Part shown: one piece after another, positions 41,917 through 51,237 of the stretch
Numbering within the stretch: position 1 is the stretch's first letter
How the letters are laid out: each line of letters starts with the position of its first letter
Source of the DNA: Verrucomicrobiota bacterium
Lineage (GTDB): Bacteria > Verrucomicrobiota > Verrucomicrobiia > Verrucomicrobiales > Verrucomicrobiaceae
Direction: 5' to 3'
DNA length: 64,000 nt
NCBI GenBank assembly: GCA_025360015.1
Contig: JANYCZ010000003.1
Span: 62,001 to 126,000, forward strand
Position numbers and translations under genes: made by a program
Notes under the pieces: model-generated
The model's input: only the letters and a program-made list of their open reading frames with translations
Databases searched by the model: none
What the model was told of the DNA's origin: nothing

Positions 41917-43719
41917 GTGGTTGGCGAGATACTTGCGGCAGTTTTCCTCGCCCATGTACTTCGCCAGCAGCCGCGCGTCAGTCTCGGTGAAATCGACCAT
42001 GATCAAACCATCCACGACCGAGGAGAAATCCTTGTCCACGTTGAAGCTCAGCAGCGTCGCATTCAGCTTCAGGTAGTGCTTCAGCAGAATCGGGATGCCC
42101 TTGCCGTCCGTCTCCAGGCTGGAGATCAGCGCGGAGCAGTCGTCCACGTTCTGCAGATCCGCGCTGATAAACTCGCGCATCATGCGGCGCGTCTTCATGT
42201 AGCGGAAGGGATTGCGCGCCTTCACAAAACTGGAGAGGTGCGGATGCATGCGGTTGTCCTGCAAAAACTCCACGATCATCTTCCGCGACAGGCTGCTGTA
42301 GTCCTTGCTGATGCTCACCGGGCCAAACAGCTTTTTGTAATGCGGATTGCGCGCGATCCAATGCGCGATGCCCTTCCACAGCAGTGGCAGGGAGGCCAGA
42401 TTGCGCTGGTAGGCCTTGATGATGAAACTGCGCCCCATCTCTACTGCATGTTCCAGATTCGCCAGGAAGGGTTTTTCAAACCGGAACAGCGTGCTGGTGT
42501 AGAGACCTTTGGAACCGTACTCGCGTAGAATGATATCCGCACGTCCGAGGCGGTAAGCCCCAGCGACCTGTTCCTTTTCCTCATCCCACAAAATGAGGTG
42601 CTCGTAGTAGCGGTCGTACCTGTCCAGGTCGATGTCGTTGCCGCTGCCCTCACCGACTTCACGGAAGGTGACTTCGCGCAGACGCCCGATCTCTGGCAGT
42701 AGCGCCGGGATCTCATGCGAGTGCGCCTGATAAACAGACAAGCCACCTTGCCCGACCAGACGGCCCCCGCGGGCGCGGATGCGGTCGATCTCTTCCACCA
42801 TGTGTGCCTGCGTCGTTTCAGACGGCGGTATGATCGTGACGTTTTCACCCGTCACCGTCAGTTTGGCCGTCTCTTCCTTGCCACGCTGATGCAGCACAAA
42901 CGTGTGAATGCGCAGGTACCGGGTGAGGGATTCATCATCCTCAAATTTCTTCAGGCGCGAGTAGGGGATGGGCTGCCCCACGTTCATCTGTACCATCGTG
43001 TTGGCACGGTTGCAAAATTCACGCAGCAGCAGGCCGGTGCGCAGGCGCGGGTGGATCATCCCGGCGGCATGAAACAGCGCACTGTTGGTGCCTGGGAAGT
43101 AAACCGGCAGCACGGTCGCCTGGGTGCGGCGCACCAGAGAACCCACATGGGTGCTCCATGCCGGTTCATCGATGCCGCGTCCGGGTTTGTAGGAGGCCAC
43201 TTCACCTGCGGGAAAAATAATCAGCGCACCACCGCTGCGGAGCAGCCGGATGGCCTCCTTCATCGGACCCAGGTTGCGCTTCGCGGCGCCTTCACCACCA
43301 AAGGGGTCCACGGGAATCACATGAGCTGCCAGCTCCTTCATCGCCAGCAGCAGTGAATTGGTCATCACCTTCAGGTCGGGCCGAAACTGTCCCGCCCACC
43401 GGGCCAGCATGATGGGATCAATGACTCCAAATGGATGATTGGCCACGATGATCAGCGGCCCCTCCTTCGGGAATACAAACTCGGGTGGCAGATCGACTTC
43501 TTCCTGCAGGCTGAGCGAATGCGCCACCGAATCAAACCATGCGAATGCATTCGGGTGTTGCGGGTGCATCTTGAACAGCCGGGAGGACTCCTTATAGCAG
43601 GCCTCAAAGCCCGTCAGCCCCAGGGCCTTTTCCAAGGTGGGACCGACCAGGCGGTAGATCCGCCGCTGAAAAGGGGTTTTGAGATGCTCGCTGAGATCGA
43701 TAACCATGGGACAGTCCAC
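41899..43719 (-). CDS. Bifunctional acyltransferase: PlsC-type O-acyltransferase fused to OlsB-type (GNAT) N-acyltransferase
   Basis: A 606-residue protein. The N-terminal half is a glycerolipid acyltransferase with the HX4D motif in IIVANHPFGVIDPIM and the FPAGEVASYKP glycerolipid-binding motif. From about 300 a hemolysin-like GNAT domain follows: LREVTFREVGEGSGNDIDLD, VAGAYRLGRADIIL, VEMGRSFIIKAYQRN and LWKGIAHWIARNPHYKKLFG. Together they could make an acyl-oxyacyl amino-acid lipid (ornithine or glycine lipid): GNAT for the amide-linked chain, PlsC for the ester-linked chain. Known OlsF fusions have the opposite order. ATG 43707 is an alternative start. Confidence 0.85.
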   Translation of the reverse strand: MDCPMVIDLSEHLKTPFQRRIYRLVGPTLEKALGLTGFEACYKESSRLFKMHPQHPNAFAWFDSVAHSLSLQEEVDLPPEFVFPKEGPLIIVANHPFGVIDPIMLARWAGQFRPDLKVMTNSLLLAMKELAAHVIPVDPFGGEGAAKRNLGPMKEAIRLLRSGGALIIFPAGEVASYKPGRGIDEPAWSTHVGSLVRRTQATVLPVYFPGTNSALFHAAGMIHPRLRTGLLLREFCNRANTMVQMNVGQPIPYSRLKKFEDDESLTRYLRIHTFVLHQRGKEETAKLTVTGENVTIIPPSETTQAHMVEEIDRIRARGGRLVGQGGLSVYQAHSHEIPALLPEIGRLREVTFREVGEGSGNDIDLDRYDRYYEHLILWDEEKEQVAGAYRLGRADIILREYGSKGLYTSTLFRFEKPFLANLEHAVEMGRSFIIKAYQRNLASLPLLWKGIAHWIARNPHYKKLFGPVSISKDYSSLSRKMIVEFLQDNRMHPHLSSFVKARNPFRYMKTRRMMREFISADLQNVDDCSALISSLETDGKGIPILLKHYLKLNATLLSFNVDKDFSSVVDGLIMVDFTETDARLLAKYMGEENCRKYLANHKKEAA

Positions 43720-43790
43720 CCATCCTCACGATTGCGCTTCAATCAAGCGCCATCCGCGTTTCGATTTTGCCATTCTTAAAATTGAAAGGG

Positions 43791-44543
43791 TCAGTTCAGC
43801 GCACTCTTGATTTGCCCCATCCAGAACTCCGCCCGAGCGGCAAAGGTCAGCTCATCCTTTTGATACAGAACGCCGCGCGACACATTCACCAGCAGCGGCG
43901 CTTTCCGCCCGCTGCCCTTCAGCGCACCCAGATCGCCCCCTTGTGCGCCCAGGCCCGGGATCAGCAGCGGCACATCGGGGATGTGATCCAGCACATCCGG
44001 CGCAGCATTCGTCAAACCCACCACCAGTCCCGCCTGCGGATGCCCGGCGGTCATTCCTGCCACGATTTCATACACCTGACGGTCACCCGCCTGCTGCAGT
44101 TCAATGTCTTTCGCCCCCGGATTCGAGGTCACCCCGAGCAGGTACAGTCCTTTGTCCGTGTATTTCAAAAACGGCTCCAGCGTGTCCCGCCCCATGTAGG
44201 CGTTCAGCGTCACCGCATCCACATTCATCGCTTCGAAACAAGCCTTCGCATAATAACCCTGCGTCTCGCCGATGTCCCCGCGCTTCACATCCAGCACCAC
44301 CGGGATCTCCTTCGGGATCTCCTGCAAAATCTCCTCCAGCATCTTCATGCCGCGCCATCCCAGCGCTTCAAAGTACGCCGAGTTCGGCTTGAACGCCGCC
44401 GCAAACGGCGCCGTTTGCGCGATCACATCCAGAATCCACCGCTTGGTCGATTCCTCCGCATTTTCCGCCCGCACATCCAGCCCCACGCAAAGGTTGGACC
44501 CGGTCTTGGCGATGCGTTGATTCAGTTTGTCGAGAAAAGTCAT
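43791..44543 (-). CDS. pyrF: Orotidine 5'-phosphate decarboxylase (type 2)
   Basis: A 250-residue enzyme that decarboxylates OMP to UMP. The active-site motif DVKRGDIG (VVLDVKRGDIGETQGYYAKA) and the type 2 features LCVGLDVRAENAE near the N-terminus, FKPNSAYFEALGWRG, AVTLNAYMGRDTLEPF and LLIPGLGAQGGD are all present. The start at 44543 was chosen because homology begins at MTFLDKLNQRI; the frame is open for 24 more codons upstream but these are not conserved. Divergent from purE. Confidence 0.95.
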   Translation of the reverse strand: MTFLDKLNQRIAKTGSNLCVGLDVRAENAEESTKRWILDVIAQTAPFAAAFKPNSAYFEALGWRGMKMLEEILQEIPKEIPVVLDVKRGDIGETQGYYAKACFEAMNVDAVTLNAYMGRDTLEPFLKYTDKGLYLLGVTSNPGAKDIELQQAGDRQVYEIVAGMTAGHPQAGLVVGLTNAAPDVLDHIPDVPLLIPGLGAQGGDLGALKGSGRKAPLLVNVSRGVLYQKDELTFAARAEFWMGQIKSALN

Positions 44544-44627
44544 GGGTCCGCTCCCATCGCACGGCTTTTCGCCCGCGCCAAATCGAAGATTTGACGCTGC
44601 CCGCATGCCTGCCATCCTGCCTCACCG
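44544..44627. promoter_or_regulatory. Divergent pyrF/purE control region with a short palindrome
   Basis: These 84 bases must hold the promoters of both nucleotide-synthesis genes. A perfect inverted repeat, CAAATC-GAA-GATTTG, lies at 44579-44593 and could be an operator. No clear -35/-10 pair was identified and no regulator is known, so this is a position to test. Confidence 0.3.
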
Positions 44628-45149
44628 ATGAGCACCACCTCCGCCAGCAAGCCCCTCGTGGGCATCATCATGGGCTCCAGTTCCGACTGGCCCACCCTCC
44701 AAAATGCCGCCCAGGTGCTCAAGGACTTCGGCATCCCATTTGAAAAAAGAGTCGTCAGCGCCCACCGCACGCCTCAGCTTCTTTACGATTACGCCACCAC
44801 CGCCTCGGAGCGTGGCCTCAAATGCATCATCGCCGGTGCCGGCGGTGCCGCCCACCTGCCGGGCATGACCGCCAGCATGACCACCATCCCCGTGCTTGGC
44901 GTCCCGGTGCAAAGCCGTGCACTCAGTGGCGTGGACAGCCTCTACTCCATCGTGCAAATGCCCGGCGGCATCCCCGTCGCCACCTTTGCCATTGGCAATG
45001 CAGGCGCTTTGAACGCCGGACTCTTCGCCGTCTCCATGCTCGCAAACGACAATCCCGAACTCGTCGCCAAGCTGAAGACCTTCCGCGAACGGCAAACGCA
45101 AAAGGTCCTCGAAAGCCAGCAGGAAATCGAAGCCGAACCGAAGGCATGA
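44628..45149 (+). CDS. purE: N5-carboxyaminoimidazole ribonucleotide mutase
   Basis: A 173-residue protein with the class I PurE signature [20 protein letters not shown], then [17 protein letters not shown] and [17 protein letters not shown], and [33 protein letters not shown]. PurE moves the carboxyl group of N5-CAIR to make CAIR in purine synthesis. Its stop overlaps the purK ATG by 4 bp, so the two enzymes of this step are translationally coupled. Confidence 0.97.
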   Translation: MSTTSASKPLVGIIMGSSSDWPTLQNAAQVLKDFGIPFEKRVVSAHRTPQLLYDYATTASERGLKCIIAGAGGAAHLPGMTASMTTIPVLGVPVQSRALSGVDSLYSIVQMPGGIPVATFAIGNAGALNAGLFAVSMLANDNPELVAKLKTFRERQTQKVLESQQEIEAEPKA

Positions 45150-46291
45150 AGTTTCCCCCTCCTTCGACCATCGGCGTCCTCGGCGGCGGCCAGCTCGGCC
45201 GCATGCTCGCCCTCGAAGCCCGTCGCGCAGGCCATCGCATCGTCATCTTGACCGACGAGCCCCAGGGCTGTCCTGCCGGTCAGTTTGCCGACATCGAAAT
45301 CAACGCCGCCTACGATGACGCGGCAGCCTTGAACAACTTCCTGCAGCAGGTCGATGTCGTCACCGCCGAGTTCGAAAACATCCCCGCCGCCTGCCTCGCC
45401 GCCGTCGAGGCCGTCAAGCCCCTGCGCCCCGGTGCCAAGGCCCTCATCACCACCCAGCATCGCGAGCGCGAAAAGAACTTCCTGCGGGATCAAGGCATCG
45501 CCTGCGCGCCCTTCCGTGTCGTCGATGACCTCGCCGGACTCGAAGCCGCCGTGGCCGAGCTCGGCCGCCCCTGCGTCATCAAAACCGCCGCCTTCGGCTA
45601 CGACGGCAAGGGCCAGTGCAAGGTCACCACAGAGACCAATCTCGCCGAAGCCTGGAGCGGCTTCACCGGCCAGCGCGCCGTCGTCGAGCAATGGGTCACC
45701 TTCGTCTGCGAAGTCTCCGTCGTCGGCGCCCGCAGCATCGACGGTAGCATGGCCACCCACGGCTGCGTCGAAAACCAGCACACGCATCACATCCTCGATG
45801 TCACCATCGCACCTGCACGCGTGGAGCCGCACATTGTTGCACAAGCCATCGCATTGTGGCAGGCCGTCGCCGAAGGCCTCGACTACGTCGGCACCATGGC
45901 CGTCGAAATGTTCGTCACCAGCGACGGCAAAGTCATCGTCAACGAGATCGCCCCGCGTCCGCACAACAGCGGCCACTACACCATCGACGCCTGCCGCACC
46001 AACCAGTTCCAGCAGCAGCAGCGCGCCATCTGCGGCCTCCCCCTCGGCGATGCCTCCCAGCACACCCCCGCCGTCATGATCAATCTCCTCGGCGACGTCT
46101 GGCCCGCCCCGCTCACGCACCCCGACTGGTCCCCCGTCCTCAATCATCCCCGCGCCAAACTCCACCTCTACGGCAAACGCGAAGCCCGCCCCCGCCGCAA
46201 AATGGGCCACTTCACCGTCCTCGGCGACACCATCGATCAGGCGCTCAAGGACGCGCTCGCAATTCGCAAGGCATTGGGGATCGGTGAATAA
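45146..46291 (+). CDS. purK: N5-carboxyaminoimidazole ribonucleotide synthase
   Basis: A 381-residue ATP-grasp enzyme that carboxylates AIR using ATP and bicarbonate. It begins with [20 protein letters not shown] and includes [47 protein letters not shown] and the metal-binding [20 protein letters not shown]. The start at 45146 follows the 4-bp overlap with purE; the much longer open frame upstream of it is a shadow of purE. Downstream lies the first 166-bp repeat of the RAYT element. Confidence 0.97.
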   Translation: MKFPPPSTIGVLGGGQLGRMLALEARRAGHRIVILTDEPQGCPAGQFADIEINAAYDDAAALNNFLQQVDVVTAEFENIPAACLAAVEAVKPLRPGAKALITTQHREREKNFLRDQGIACAPFRVVDDLAGLEAAVAELGRPCVIKTAAFGYDGKGQCKVTTETNLAEAWSGFTGQRAVVEQWVTFVCEVSVVGARSIDGSMATHGCVENQHTHHILDVTIAPARVEPHIVAQAIALWQAVAEGLDYVGTMAVEMFVTSDGKVIVNEIAPRPHNSGHYTIDACRTNQFQQQQRAICGLPLGDASQHTPAVMINLLGDVWPAPLTHPDWSPVLNHPRAKLHLYGKREARPRRKMGHFTVLGDTIDQALKDALAIRKALGIGE

Positions 46292-46315
46292 CGAATGCTG
46301 CCACGCACTCGCGGG

Positions 46316-46481
46316 CGCGACAGCGTCGTGGAGTGCGGTGGGAAGCGAAGCGCCACACCGCTTTCGAACCGGTGAAGAACGCGCAAAGTCCACAGAGCAT
46401 TCGTCCGGCTGGCGAAAGCGGTGTCGCCGATGCAGGCTTGCGCCATGCATCTCTGCCACCGCACTCCACGACGCTGTCGCG
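46316..46481. repeat. 166-bp palindromic element, left copy
   Basis: It starts and ends with a perfect 26-bp inverted repeat (46316-46341 and 46456-46481). Inside, a second pair of arms, ACACCGCTTTCG and CGAAAGCGGTGT, gives a nested hairpin. The same element recurs at 47091-47256, differing at only two adjacent bases. It resembles a large REP/MITE-like unit. Frames across it read the same peptide in both copies and are not real genes. Confidence 0.92.
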
Positions 46482-46517
46482 CTTGCTTCACGCCAGATCA
46501 TTTCGTAGCGTCAGACA

Positions 46518-47087
46518 ATGCATCCTGATGAAGACCTGAAGCTCGCATGGCCTCATGCACCGCTCCATCGGCTGGGAACTCACGGCATCTATTTTGTCAC
46601 GGCAGGTACTTATTTGAAAGAGCATTATTTCCGTGGTGCCGAGCGCCTTGCAGTGCTGCATCGCGGACTCCTAAAAGTCTGCGCTGATTTCGGCTGGCGT
46701 TTGGAAGCATGGGCGGTGTTTTCCAATCACTATCACTTCATCGCAGAATCACCGGAAACCGCGGAAGACCTGCCCAAAATGTTGGGATCACTGCATGAGA
46801 AAACAGCCAAGTGGGTAAACAAACTCGACCGAGCCATTGGAAGAAAGGTATGGCACAACTACCGCGAAACCCTGCTCACGTATGAACGCTCGTATTTCGC
46901 ACGGTTAAACTATACCCATCAGAATCCGGTTAAGCATGGCCTGGTTTCGAAAGCAGCCGATTACCCATGGTGCTCCGCAGCCTGGTTCGAGAGCCACACC
47001 AGCAAGCCAATGGTCGAATCCATCTATCGCTTCAAAACACAGCGCATCCAAATTCCAGACGACTACGAGGTTTGCACAGAGTGGTGA
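46518..47087 (+). CDS. REP-associated tyrosine transposase (RAYT)
   Basis: A 189-residue HUH-family protein: GIYFVTAGTYLKEHYFRG near the N-terminus, the metal-binding HYH in AVFSNHYHFIAESPE (about residues 73-87), and the catalytic-tyrosine helix YFARLNYTHQNPVKHGLVSK typical of RAYTs, followed by YPWCSAAWF. RAYTs cut and join single-stranded DNA at REP palindromes. It is clearly a different subgroup from the 154-residue IS200-like protein at 21 kb. It appears intact, and a 166-bp palindromic element flanks it on each side. Confidence 0.92.
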   Translation: MHPDEDLKLAWPHAPLHRLGTHGIYFVTAGTYLKEHYFRGAERLAVLHRGLLKVCADFGWRLEAWAVFSNHYHFIAESPETAEDLPKMLGSLHEKTAKWVNKLDRAIGRKVWHNYRETLLTYERSYFARLNYTHQNPVKHGLVSKAADYPWCSAAWFESHTSKPMVESIYRFKTQRIQIPDDYEVCTEW

Positions 47088-47090
47088 AAA

Positions 47091-47256
47091 CGCGACAGCG
47101 TCGTGGAGTGCGGTGGGAAGCGAAGCGCCACACCGCTTTCGAACCGGTGAAGAACGCGCAAAGTCCACAGAGCATTCGTCCGGCTGGCGAAAGCGGTGTC
47201 GCCGATGCAGGCTTGCGCCTCGCATCTCTGCCACCGCACTCCACGACGCTGTCGCG
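47091..47256. repeat. 166-bp palindromic element, right copy
   Basis: Direct repeat of 46316-46481 with the same 26-bp terminal inverted repeats (47091-47116 and 47231-47256). The only differences are two adjacent bases in the right half (TC instead of AT after GCTTGCGCC/GCTTGCGCCA). It begins three bases past the RAYT stop codon. Confidence 0.92.
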
Positions 47257-47283
47257 CACTCGCATGCGTCATCCCGCGCTCGC

Positions 47284-48462
47284 TTACACCTTCACCCACC
47301 CCTTCGACTCGCTGCTCTCCAAAATCGCCTCGCACAACTTGATCTCGTGGTGCCCGTCCTCGGCCGTCGCAAACAGCGCTGGCGTCTGCTTGCCGCTGGC
47401 GATGTGCTCATACACCGCACGATACTGCATCTTGTGCGCATCATTGAAACCTTCGGCGTGGCCGGGGGGATAGTCGGTGTAGTTGGCGACGTCTTCGAGG
47501 AATCCGGGTGTGCCGCGGTGCAGGATTTGATTCGGTTCATCGCGGTGGCCGAGCAGGATTTCGTTCGGCTGGTCCAGGTCCCAGCGCACGCTGCCCTTCG
47601 TCCCGTAGATGCCGAAGCCGAGGCTGCACTTCCGACCGGCGGCGACTTGGGAGATGAATGCATTGGCATGCACTCCTTCGGCATAGCCATGCTTCGCCTT
47701 GCCAAACTTCAGCAGCACGCTGCCGAAGTCTTCGGTATCGACCTTGTAGTCGATCATCTTCTTGGGATCCACCTTGGCAAAAGTCTTCACCTCGCCTTTC
47801 GGGCGTTTGCGGGTTTTGTAGAAGGTCTCGATATGGGCGAAGACACTCTCCGTCTTGGTGCCGAGCACGAAGCCCACGGCGTCGATCCAGTGCGTGCCCA
47901 CATCGCCCACGGCGCGCAGCTTGCCGCCTTCGGATGCAAGGATGCGCCAGTTGTAGTCGGTCTCGTGCAGCAACCAGTCCTGGAAGAAATGACCTTGGAC
48001 GTGGATGATCTTTCCGAGGTCGCCACGCGCCACCATGGCGCGCATTTGCAGGATGGCCGGGATGAAGCGGCACATGTAGTTCACGGCAAAAACGGGGCCG
48101 CGTTTGCCGCCGCGTTTCACCGCAGCGACGACCCGTGCCGTGTCCTGCGTCGTCATGCCCAGCGGCTTCTCGCAGATGACGTGCTTGCCCATCTCCAGCG
48201 CATGCAGGCACTGCTCCACGTGCACCTTGTTCGGCGAGGTGATGTGCACCACGTCGATGTTCGGGCTGGTGTACATCGCCTCATAATCGTAGTCGCCGTA
48301 GATTTCTGGGATGCCCCAGAGGTTGCCGACCTCGCGTGCGCTTTTGGTCGAGCCGCAGATGCCGTTCACGGTGACGCCGAGCCGTTTAAGTGCCTCAATA
48401 TGAACGGGTCCGATGAAGCCGGTGCCGATGATGCCGGCGCGAAGTTGATGAAGGGGTGTCAT
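47284..48462 (-). CDS. Gfo/Idh/MocA family oxidoreductase (cytoplasmic)
   Basis: A 392-residue protein. It has the Rossmann motif AGIIGTGFIGPVHIEAL at the N-terminus, VVHITSPNKVHVEQCLHALE and the catalytic-lysine motif VICEKPLGMTTQDT. The C-terminal part includes GGKLRAVGDVGTHWIDAVGF, in which the H/D pair may act on the sugar. No Tat or Sec signal is present, unlike the paralogue near 1.4 kb. It probably oxidises or reduces a sugar or inositol-type substrate. The start at 48462 precedes the conserved region; ATG 48498 would add 12 unconserved residues. Its 3' end lies 27 bp from the right palindromic element. Confidence 0.92.
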   Translation of the reverse strand: MTPLHQLRAGIIGTGFIGPVHIEALKRLGVTVNGICGSTKSAREVGNLWGIPEIYGDYDYEAMYTSPNIDVVHITSPNKVHVEQCLHALEMGKHVICEKPLGMTTQDTARVVAAVKRGGKRGPVFAVNYMCRFIPAILQMRAMVARGDLGKIIHVQGHFFQDWLLHETDYNWRILASEGGKLRAVGDVGTHWIDAVGFVLGTKTESVFAHIETFYKTRKRPKGEVKTFAKVDPKKMIDYKVDTEDFGSVLLKFGKAKHGYAEGVHANAFISQVAAGRKCSLGFGIYGTKGSVRWDLDQPNEILLGHRDEPNQILHRGTPGFLEDVANYTDYPPGHAEGFNDAHKMQYRAVYEHIASGKQTPALFATAEDGHHEIKLCEAILESSESKGWVKV

Positions 48463-48567
48463 GCAGATGCAGTGAAGCGTGACGGGAGGAATGGTCAATG
48501 CGGCAAAGCCCCTGCTGCATGATTTGCTGGATCATCCTGCGTTCTTAAGGATACTCAGCGCTTCTCC

Positions 48568-51159
48568 ATGCCTTCTGATTCCCATGCAAACTTAGCAACC
48601 CCATCAGACGATGGGATGCAGCCGTTGCAATGCGGCGATGAGAAAGCGGGGGATGTCCTGGGAGATTTTCGCTTGGTGGAAAAGCTGGGCGAGGGCGGGT
48701 TTGGCCTCGTGTGGCGTGCGGAGCAGATGCACCCGGTGCGGCGTGAGGTGGCACTGAAGCTCCTGAAGCGCGGCATGGACTCGCGGCAGATCTTGGCGCG
48801 CTTCGAGCAGGAGCGGCGCATGCTCGCGGCGATGGAGCATCCCTGCATCGCCACCATGCTGGATGCGGGGATGTCGCCGGACGGGCGGCCGTTTTTTGTG
48901 ATGGAGCTGCTGCGCGGCCTGCCCATCACCACGTATTGCGAAACGCACCACTTGCCGCTGTTTGAGCGCATCCGGTTGTTTCGGGAGGTATGCAGTGGCG
49001 TGCAGCACGCGCATCAAAAAGGCGTCATCCATCGCGACCTGAAGCCTTCGAACATCCTTGTCACCGAAGTGGATGGCCGGCCGGTGCCGAAGATCATCGA
49101 CTTTGGCATCGCCAAGGCGCTGGCGACGGGAGGCATCGAGGCGATGACGTTTGCCACGCAGGCGAATTTCGTGCTCGGCACGCCGCACTACATGTCCCCG
49201 GAGCAGATCGAAGACGTGGGCAGCGTGGACACCCGCAGCGACATCTATGCGCTGGGCACCGTGCTGTATGAGATGCTCACCGGCAGCCCGCCCTTTGCCG
49301 CCATCACGCAGCAGTGCCAGAGCCGACAGGAGTTCTGGCGCATCGTCCGTGAAAAGAGCCCGCCACGTCCTTCCACCCGTTTCACCACGCAGGTCGTTGA
49401 TGCGTCTGTATGCAGCCCGGAGGTGCGCATGGATGTGTCCAAGCTGCCGGCGGATCTGGACTGGATCGCGCTGCGTGCGCTCGAAAAAGAGCCGCAGCGG
49501 CGCTACCAGAGCGCGGCGGAGTTCGCGGCGGATCTGCAGTGTTTCCTGGATGGCGCGCCGGTTTCGGCGCATCCGCCCAGCACGGCCTACATCGCCTCGC
49601 GCTGGATCAAGCGTCATCGGGTGGCTTTTGCAGCAGCGTGCGTCAGCGTGCTCGCACTGGTGACGGGGGCGGGGGTGGCCATCTGGCAGGCCCAGCTCGC
49701 CCGCGTGGCACAGGGGCGGGCGGAGTCGGAGGCGCTGCGCAGTCGGGAGTCCGCCTCGTTCCTGACCGGACTGCTGGCGGAAGTGGCGGATGAAGTGCGC
49801 AACGGGAGGAATCCTGAGGCACTGCGGCTGGCGCTCATCAGCAGCCAGCAGCGCATCGAGGACATGCGGCAGGATCCGGATCTGCAAATCGAGCTCATGG
49901 GCCAGGTGGCGCGGCTGTTTGATGCGATGAGCGACCGCAAGCTGTCTCTGGTGGCACTACGGCGCACGGCGGAGCTCACCGCTGCACGGCTGGGGCCGGA
50001 AAATCCGGTGGCGCGTGAGGCGGCTTTTCAGCACCTGTACATGGCGGTGGACCACGGTTCCAGGATTGAGGCGGTGGATCTGCTGAAAGCCCTGCGCAGC
50101 GACATCGAGCAGCATGAGGGGCGCGGGAGTGAGAACTGGTTCAGGGCGCAGAGCTTGCTGGTGCGCTTGTGGATGAAGCTGCGCCGTGGGAAGGACGCGG
50201 CGCAGGAGGCGGCAGCAGCGGTCGTCGAAGCGCACCAGAAGCACATCGGCGGCCTGGCGCTGCATTACATTCTGATGAACAACGCCTCGGCGCTGGAGGC
50301 GGCGCGGGACTTTGATGGCGCTGAGAAGCAGCTTGAGGAAGGCATCGCCCTCGCGCGTGGGCGGGGCGATCTCGCGGCTCGCCAGGGGGAGTTTGATATT
50401 CGGCGGGTGGAGCTCCTGATTCATCGTGGCAATCCGGCGGGTGCAGCGGAGATGCAGGCGGGCGTGGTGGAGCGCATCAAAGCGCAGCCAGACACCAAAC
50501 GCGTGCCGCATCAACTGGTCTGGCTGGCGGAAATCGAAAATCGCGCCCGGCTATATGCCCAGGCCATTGCTCATACGAAGGAGGCTGTGGCTCTCATCCA
50601 GGCGCGCACGGCTGCCATCTCGGGGGAAGATGCACGCACCAACACGCTGCGGGAGGACATGATGACGGCGTTCGAACTTCAGAGTGCCGCTTACCGCAGC
50701 CTGGAGCAACCCGATGCAGCCATCGCGGCGGCACAGGAGGGGCTGCGCATCGCGCAGCAGGGGGGCAATGACCACCTGCTGACGCGGGCGCTGGCGGCGC
50801 TGGCCAGCGCCCAGGAATGCGCCGGGCAGCTTGAGGAGGCCTGGGGGTTGCATCGCCAGATTTACGACAATCACGCCGCGCACAATGCGAGCTACAAGAA
50901 CCGGCTGGACGATCTGCGGGAAATGACGCGCATCCGGCTGCGCCAGGGGCGTTTTGAGGACGCTTTGGTGCACGCGCAGGACGCGTGGCGGCAGACGCTG
51001 GCGGAGCCTTCCGCGAAACTGGAGCCCGACTATGTGGAGTACATGGCCGAGTTTGCGCTCAAGACCTGGAAGGCGGTGCAGGTGGCGAGTCCTGGGGGGG
51101 CGGTGCCGGAGGAGGTGGTGGACTGGGAGAAAGCGATGGGGCAGCAGTCCGACAAGTAA
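48568..51159 (+). CDS. Membrane serine/threonine protein kinase with TPR-like extracytoplasmic domain
   Basis: An 863-residue protein. Residues ~35-330 are a Hanks-type kinase: GEGGFGLVWRAEQ glycine loop, VALKLLKRGM with K64, catalytic loop around H155-R-D157-LKPSN, DFGIAKAL, and HYMSPEQIEDVGSVDTRSDI-type activation segment. One transmembrane helix follows (about 350-375, VAFAAACVSVLALVTGAGVA). The remaining ~480 residues are helical and rich in Ala/Leu/Glu, TPR-like. Kinases of this layout are abundant in Planctomycetota and Verrucomicrobiota; targets are unknown. It ends 78 bp before the start of the Avs-like gene, in the same direction. Confidence 0.93.
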   Translation: MPSDSHANLATPSDDGMQPLQCGDEKAGDVLGDFRLVEKLGEGGFGLVWRAEQMHPVRREVALKLLKRGMDSRQILARFEQERRMLAAMEHPCIATMLDAGMSPDGRPFFVMELLRGLPITTYCETHHLPLFERIRLFREVCSGVQHAHQKGVIHRDLKPSNILVTEVDGRPVPKIIDFGIAKALATGGIEAMTFATQANFVLGTPHYMSPEQIEDVGSVDTRSDIYALGTVLYEMLTGSPPFAAITQQCQSRQEFWRIVREKSPPRPSTRFTTQVVDASVCSPEVRMDVSKLPADLDWIALRALEKEPQRRYQSAAEFAADLQCFLDGAPVSAHPPSTAYIASRWIKRHRVAFAAACVSVLALVTGAGVAIWQAQLARVAQGRAESEALRSRESASFLTGLLAEVADEVRNGRNPEALRLALISSQQRIEDMRQDPDLQIELMGQVARLFDAMSDRKLSLVALRRTAELTAARLGPENPVAREAAFQHLYMAVDHGSRIEAVDLLKALRSDIEQHEGRGSENWFRAQSLLVRLWMKLRRGKDAAQEAAAAVVEAHQKHIGGLALHYILMNNASALEAARDFDGAEKQLEEGIALARGRGDLAARQGEFDIRRVELLIHRGNPAGAAEMQAGVVERIKAQPDTKRVPHQLVWLAEIENRARLYAQAIAHTKEAVALIQARTAAISGEDARTNTLREDMMTAFELQSAAYRSLEQPDAAIAAAQEGLRIAQQGGNDHLLTRALAALASAQECAGQLEEAWGLHRQIYDNHAAHNASYKNRLDDLREMTRIRLRQGRFEDALVHAQDAWRQTLAEPSAKLEPDYVEYMAEFALKTWKAVQVASPGGAVPEEVVDWEKAMGQQSDK

Positions 51160-51237
51160 CGAACGGTTTTATAGCACATGACAATAGTAAATTCCGTTTG
51201 CAGGGTGGTATATCAGTCCGATCCGAACGAGAGCCCA

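Larger units (their letters stand above)
46316..47256 (+). mobile_element. RAYT unit: transposase gene between two 166-bp palindromic elements
   Basis: A 941-bp segment made of the left element, 36 bp, the 189-residue RAYT gene, 3 bp and the right element. The two elements are direct copies, 775 bp apart, and 164 of 166 bases agree. It lies between purK and a convergent oxidoreductase gene. A transposase flanked by copies of the palindrome it may recognise fits a REPtron; no target-site duplication outside the elements could be identified. Confidence 0.8.

Noticed and set aside
44942-46501. 519-codon frame on the - strand across purE/purK
   Set aside because: Shadow of purE and purK; Gly/Asp/Ala-rich with no recognisable motif, and it runs into the 166-bp repeat.
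46237-47335. Frames sharing the peptide GVRW..CIGDTAFASRTNALW in both flanks of the RAYT gene
   Set aside because: They are translations of the two 166-bp palindromic elements, not genes.
46936-48522. 528-codon + frame overlapping the RAYT 3' end and the oxidoreductase
   Set aside because: It starts inside the RAYT gene in another frame, crosses the palindromic repeat and then runs antisense to the Gfo/Idh gene.
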